The translations under genes were made by a program, and so were the position numbers. The notes below the pieces were generated by a model. That model made no database searches, was not told the DNA's origin, and saw only the letters and a list, made by a program, of their open reading frames with translations. A stretch of DNA of 7,986 nt from Calditrichota bacterium (GTDB taxonomy: Bacteria > Zhuqueibacterota > Zhuqueibacteria > Oleimicrobiales > Geothermoviventaceae), in contig JAADFT010000058.1 in assembly GCA_013152765.1 (NCBI GenBank), forward strand, positions 1 to 7,986, written 5' to 3'. Position 1 is the stretch's first letter. Each line of letters starts with the position of its first letter. This document shows, one piece after another, positions 5,174 to 7,986 of the stretch.

Positions 5174-7546
5174 ATGCAAGACGCAACGGGTAGCTCTGAA
5201 GTGAAGACGCCTCAGGTTCCGAGAAGGTTGAGGATTTTCCCCTCGGGCGACGCGGTGCTGTACCCGGGCATGTTGCTACCGCTCGCCGTGGCGGAACCCA
5301 ACCGAATCAAGGTCATCGAGGATGCCCTGGCCGGCGACAAGTTCGTCGGTGTGTTTGCCAGCAAGGATGGGAAGCTGGATCCCAGTAGCGACGACCTTTA
5401 CCCGGTCGGAACCGCGGCTCAGGTTGTGCGGATGCTGCGGCTACCGGACAATTCCATCCAGGCGGTGCTACAGGGTGTGGCGCGGGTGAAGATCGTCGAG
5501 ATCGTTCAGAGCGTGCCCTACTTCATGGCCGACGTGGAGGTCCTGGAAGACAAGCTGGCCCGCACGATGGAATTCGAGGGGTTGCTGCGGAGCGCACTGG
5601 GCACTTTCCAGCGAATCGTGGAGCTGGCGCCGAATCTGCCCGCCGAGCTTTTGACCGTGGTGCACAACTTGCCCACGCCCGGCAACCAGGTGGATTTCAT
5701 GGCCAGCCACTTGAACCTGAGCCGCGAGGAGCGCCAGCAAATCCTGGAGCTCGTCGACGTTCACGAACGGCTGAAAAAGCTAAGTGAGTTTCTGAACCGC
5801 GAGCTGGAAATCCTGGAAATCGGCGAGAAGATTCAGGCCGAAATCCGGGGCAAGATCGAGAAGGCTCAGCGGGAAATGTACCTGCGGGAGCAGCTCAAGG
5901 CCATCCAGAAAGAGCTGGGCATCGAAGACGAGCGCACCGCGGAGATCAACGAGTTCAAGCGGAGAATCGAAGAGGCCAACCTACCCGAGGAGGTCCGCAA
6001 AGAGGCGGAGCGTGAACTCGATCGGATGAAGGCCATGCCCCCGCAGGCCGCTGAGTACATCGTGGCGCGCACGTACCTGGACTGGATCGTCAACCTGCCG
6101 TGGAACACGGAGACCGAAGACAACCTGGACATCGAGCGGGCCAAACAGATTCTGGACGAAGACCACTACGACCTCGAGAAACCGAAAGAGCGCATCCTGG
6201 ACTACCTGGCTGTGCGCAAGCTGAAGCCCGACATGAAGGGGCCGATCTTGTGTTTTGTGGGGCCGCCGGGGACGGGCAAGACCTCGCTGGGGCGGTCGAT
6301 CGCCAGGGCACTGGGACGCAAATTCGTTCGAATTTCCCTCGGCGGCGTCTCCGACGAGGCGGAAATCCGAGGACACCGCCGGACGTACATCGGGGCGCTC
6401 CCCGGACGAATCATCCAGGGAATACGCCGCGCTGGTTCCAAGAACCCGGTGTTCATGCTGGACGAAATCGACAAGCTCGGCTCCGATTTCCGCGGCGACC
6501 CCGCTGCCGCTCTGCTGGAGGTGCTGGATCCAGAGCAAAACAACGCCTTTGTGGACCACTATCTGGACGTCCCGTTCGATCTGTCTAAGGTTATGTTCAT
6601 CACCACGGCCAACATCACAGACACGATTCCGGGGCCACTGCTGGACCGGATGGAGGTTCTGGAGCTGCCGGGTTACACGGAGCCGGATAAGCTGGAAATT
6701 GCCCGCCGCTTCCTGGTGCCGCGGCAGCGGCGGGAGCACGGTCTGCGCGAGGATCAGCTCGTCATCACCGACGACGCTTTAGTCGCGATCATCCGCAAGT
6801 ATACGCGCGAAGCGGGCGTGCGAAACCTGGAACGCCAAATTGCCGCCGTGTGCCGGAAAGCGGCGCGCAAGATTGCTGAGGGAAAGGCAGAGCGCGTGAC
6901 CGTCGACGAGAAGGACCTGCACGACATCCTGGGGCCGGAGAAGTACCGCAGCGAGCTGGCCGGCGAGAAGGACGAAATCGGCGTGGCCACCGGTCTCGCC
7001 TGGACCCCAGCAGGAGGCGATCTGCTGTTCGTGGAGGTGAGTGTGGTACCCGGCGACGGCAGTTTGCGCCTGACTGGGCGGCTGGGCGAGGTGATGAAGG
7101 AGTCCGCTGAGGCGGCGCTTACTTACGTGCGTTCTCGGGCCGAGGAGCTGGGCATCGCGCCGGATTTCTACAAGAAAGTGGACATTCACATCCACGTGCC
7201 GGAAGGGGCTGTGCCCAAGGATGGCCCCTCGGCGGGAATCACCATCGCCACTGCGCTCGCCTCGGCCCTGGCCAAGATCCCCGTGCGCAAAGATGTAGCC
7301 ATGACCGGCGAAATCACCCTGCGCGGAAAGGTCCTGCCCGTTGGAGGGATCCGGGACAAGGTGCTGGCGGCGCACCGGGCCGGTGTGAAAACGGTGGTCT
7401 TACCCGAAGAAAACGAGAAGGACCTGGAAGAAGTGCCTGAGCACGTACGCCAGGCTCTGCGTTTTGTCTTCGTGCGACACATGGACGAAGTGCTGCGCGA
7501 GGCGCTGGTGCGCGCGCCGCAATCTAAAGCTGAAGCGAACGAATAG
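5174..7546 (+). CDS. lon: ATP-dependent Lon protease
   Basis: The 790-residue soluble hexameric AAA+ protease unfolds and degrades damaged proteins and selected regulators. Residues about 17-212 are the substrate-binding LON N-domain, and 215-310 a helical, coiled-coil-like section. The AAA+ module has Walker A G363-P-P-G-T-G-K369-T, pore loop Y405 in R-T-Y-I-G, and Walker B ending D430-E431. The C-terminal protease domain has the Ser-Lys dyad: S686 in K-D-G-P-S-A-G and K729 in G-G-I-R-D-K. The dyad is 43 residues apart, as in E. coli Lon (S679, K722), and total length is close to E. coli and Bacillus LonA. It is intact, with no missing key residue. ATG 5174 was chosen because GGAGG (5159-5163) sits 10 bases upstream and the N-domain starts soon after. 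It probably has its own promoter, since a terminator precedes it. Confidence 0.98.
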   Translation: MQDATGSSEVKTPQVPRRLRIFPSGDAVLYPGMLLPLAVAEPNRIKVIEDALAGDKFVGVFASKDGKLDPSSDDLYPVGTAAQVVRMLRLPDNSIQAVLQGVARVKIVEIVQSVPYFMADVEVLEDKLARTMEFEGLLRSALGTFQRIVELAPNLPAELLTVVHNLPTPGNQVDFMASHLNLSREERQQILELVDVHERLKKLSEFLNRELEILEIGEKIQAEIRGKIEKAQREMYLREQLKAIQKELGIEDERTAEINEFKRRIEEANLPEEVRKEAERELDRMKAMPPQAAEYIVARTYLDWIVNLPWNTETEDNLDIERAKQILDEDHYDLEKPKERILDYLAVRKLKPDMKGPILCFVGPPGTGKTSLGRSIARALGRKFVRISLGGVSDEAEIRGHRRTYIGALPGRIIQGIRRAGSKNPVFMLDEIDKLGSDFRGDPAAALLEVLDPEQNNAFVDHYLDVPFDLSKVMFITTANITDTIPGPLLDRMEVLELPGYTEPDKLEIARRFLVPRQRREHGLREDQLVITDDALVAIIRKYTREAGVRNLERQIAAVCRKAARKIAEGKAERVTVDEKDLHDILGPEKYRSELAGEKDEIGVATGLAWTPAGGDLLFVEVSVVPGDGSLRLTGRLGEVMKESAEAALTYVRSRAEELGIAPDFYKKVDIHIHVPEGAVPKDGPSAGITIATALASALAKIPVRKDVAMTGEITLRGKVLPVGGIRDKVLAAHRAGVKTVVLPEENEKDLEEVPEHVRQALRFVFVRHMDEVLREALVRAPQSKAEANE

Positions 7547-7659
7547 CTCGAACGTGCTCGGACAGCACAGGGCGATTCGGCTCGCGGGTTGAACTGGGCG
7601 CGAATGGCACCGCACTCGACGGACGGAACGACAGTCAAGGGTGTGACGTAGCTGGATTG

Positions 7660-7697
7660 GCGCTGCTGAGTGAGGTCGCCGGCCGAGCGCGTTTTTT
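7660..7697 (+). terminator. Probable terminator of lon
   Basis: GCGCT (7660-7664) can pair with AGCGC (7686-7690), enclosing a smaller stem GGTC (7674-7677) with GGCC (7681-7684). G and six consecutive T residues (7692-7697) follow directly. It lies 114 bases after the lon stop. The stem has an internal loop and is less regular than the one after Hsp20, so the call rests mainly on the T-run. Confidence 0.5.
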
Positions 7698-7711
7698 GAG
7701 TAGTCAAGAAA

Positions 7712-7754
7712 CTGATCTGCGGATCAGGAAGCCACCCCGGGTCGCTGGCTTCCT
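7712..7754. other. Two adjacent overlapping hairpins
   Basis: CTGATC (7712-7717) pairs perfectly with GATCAG (7722-7727) around TGCG. AGGAAGCCA (7726-7734) pairs perfectly with TGGCTTCCT (7746-7754) around an 11-base loop. They share bases 7726-7727, so the full stems compete slightly. No T-run follows. They could be a second transcription end point or part of the leader of the small gene at 7814. Confidence 0.5.
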
Positions 7755-7813
7755 TCACGCAAATCTGACGATCGTGGGTTTAGTCAGGATGTGTCCGATT
7801 GGGAGGTGACGCA

Positions 7814-7984
7814 ATGGAACTACCCCTGTGGAAGCGCTTGTTCGTCTGGGTTGTGGTACTGCCAGGACTGCTGTTAACGCTCTTCTTTTTGGGATGGACA
7901 GCCTGGCCTGCGCTTGCCTTCTTCGCGATCCTGGTGTTGCTCGTGCGGCTGAGTGGCCGCGACATGCGCGCCAGAATCTGCTGA
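7814..7984 (+). CDS. Small two-pass membrane protein, function unknown
   Basis: The 56-residue protein belongs to no family I recognise. Residues about 9-27 and 29-45 are strongly hydrophobic and suggest a helical hairpin with a tight turn near G27-W28-T29. The C-terminal 10 residues (S-G-R-D-M-R-A-R-I-C) are basic and would favour a cytoplasmic end; a single cysteine is the last residue. The start at ATG 7814 is well supported by GGAGGTGA (7802-7809) 7 bases upstream, which is the main reason to believe the gene is real despite its size. The stop falls two bases before the end of the window, so whatever it is co-transcribed with downstream is not visible. It could be a small partner of a membrane complex. 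Confidence 0.6.
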   Translation: MELPLWKRLFVWVVVLPGLLLTLFFLGWTAWPALAFFAILVLLVRLSGRDMRARIC

Positions 7985-7986
7985 CG

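Noticed and set aside
5981..6739. 252-codon minus-strand frame inside lon
   Set aside because: It is a shadow of the AAA+ domain coding sequence, with no motif or ribosome site.

Overview
The window is bacterial. Its base composition is GC-rich, every gene lies on the + strand, and nearly every gene is preceded by a strong GGAGG-type Shine-Dalgarno sequence. Proteins rich in Glu, Arg and Lys, and a run of protein-quality-control genes, would suit a thermophilic or stress-exposed organism. No rRNA or other phylogenetic marker is present, so I cannot assign a phylum. Planctomycetes and Chloroflexi-like thermophiles are guesses only.

Layout: 1-481 has no credible gene but contains several clean hairpins and appears to be a leader or regulatory region. 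482-1630 encodes a bacterial eRF1-like (baeRF) protein with a C-terminal four-cysteine zinc ribbon. After a short heptamer tandem repeat comes a sigma-70-like protein (1715-2551) whose usual -10 recognition segment is replaced by an acidic linker. A rhomboid intramembrane protease (2607-3320) follows closely. A structured 226-base spacer precedes a membrane-anchored SDH/SppA-type Clp-fold serine protease (3547-4389). An Hsp20 small heat-shock protein (4416-4865) begins 26 bases after it and ends at a strong terminator-like hairpin (4919-4968). After a roughly 200-base leader comes a full-length, apparently intact Lon protease (5174-7546) with a probable terminator. A further pair of hairpins precedes a 56-residue two-pass membrane protein (7814-7984), which ends just before the window does.

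The theme is proteostasis. A ribosome- or termination-associated eRF1-fold protein, two membrane proteases of different mechanism, a holdase chaperone and an ATP-dependent soluble protease are lined up in one direction, with a degenerate sigma-like protein among them. Spacing suggests three likely transcription blocks: baeRF-sigma-rhomboid, SDH protease-Hsp20, and lon. The individual families are known. The least conventional parts are the sigma-like protein, the GGQ-less baeRF, and the paired mutually exclusive hairpins in the first leader. No mobile element, CRISPR array, tRNA or rRNA was seen.
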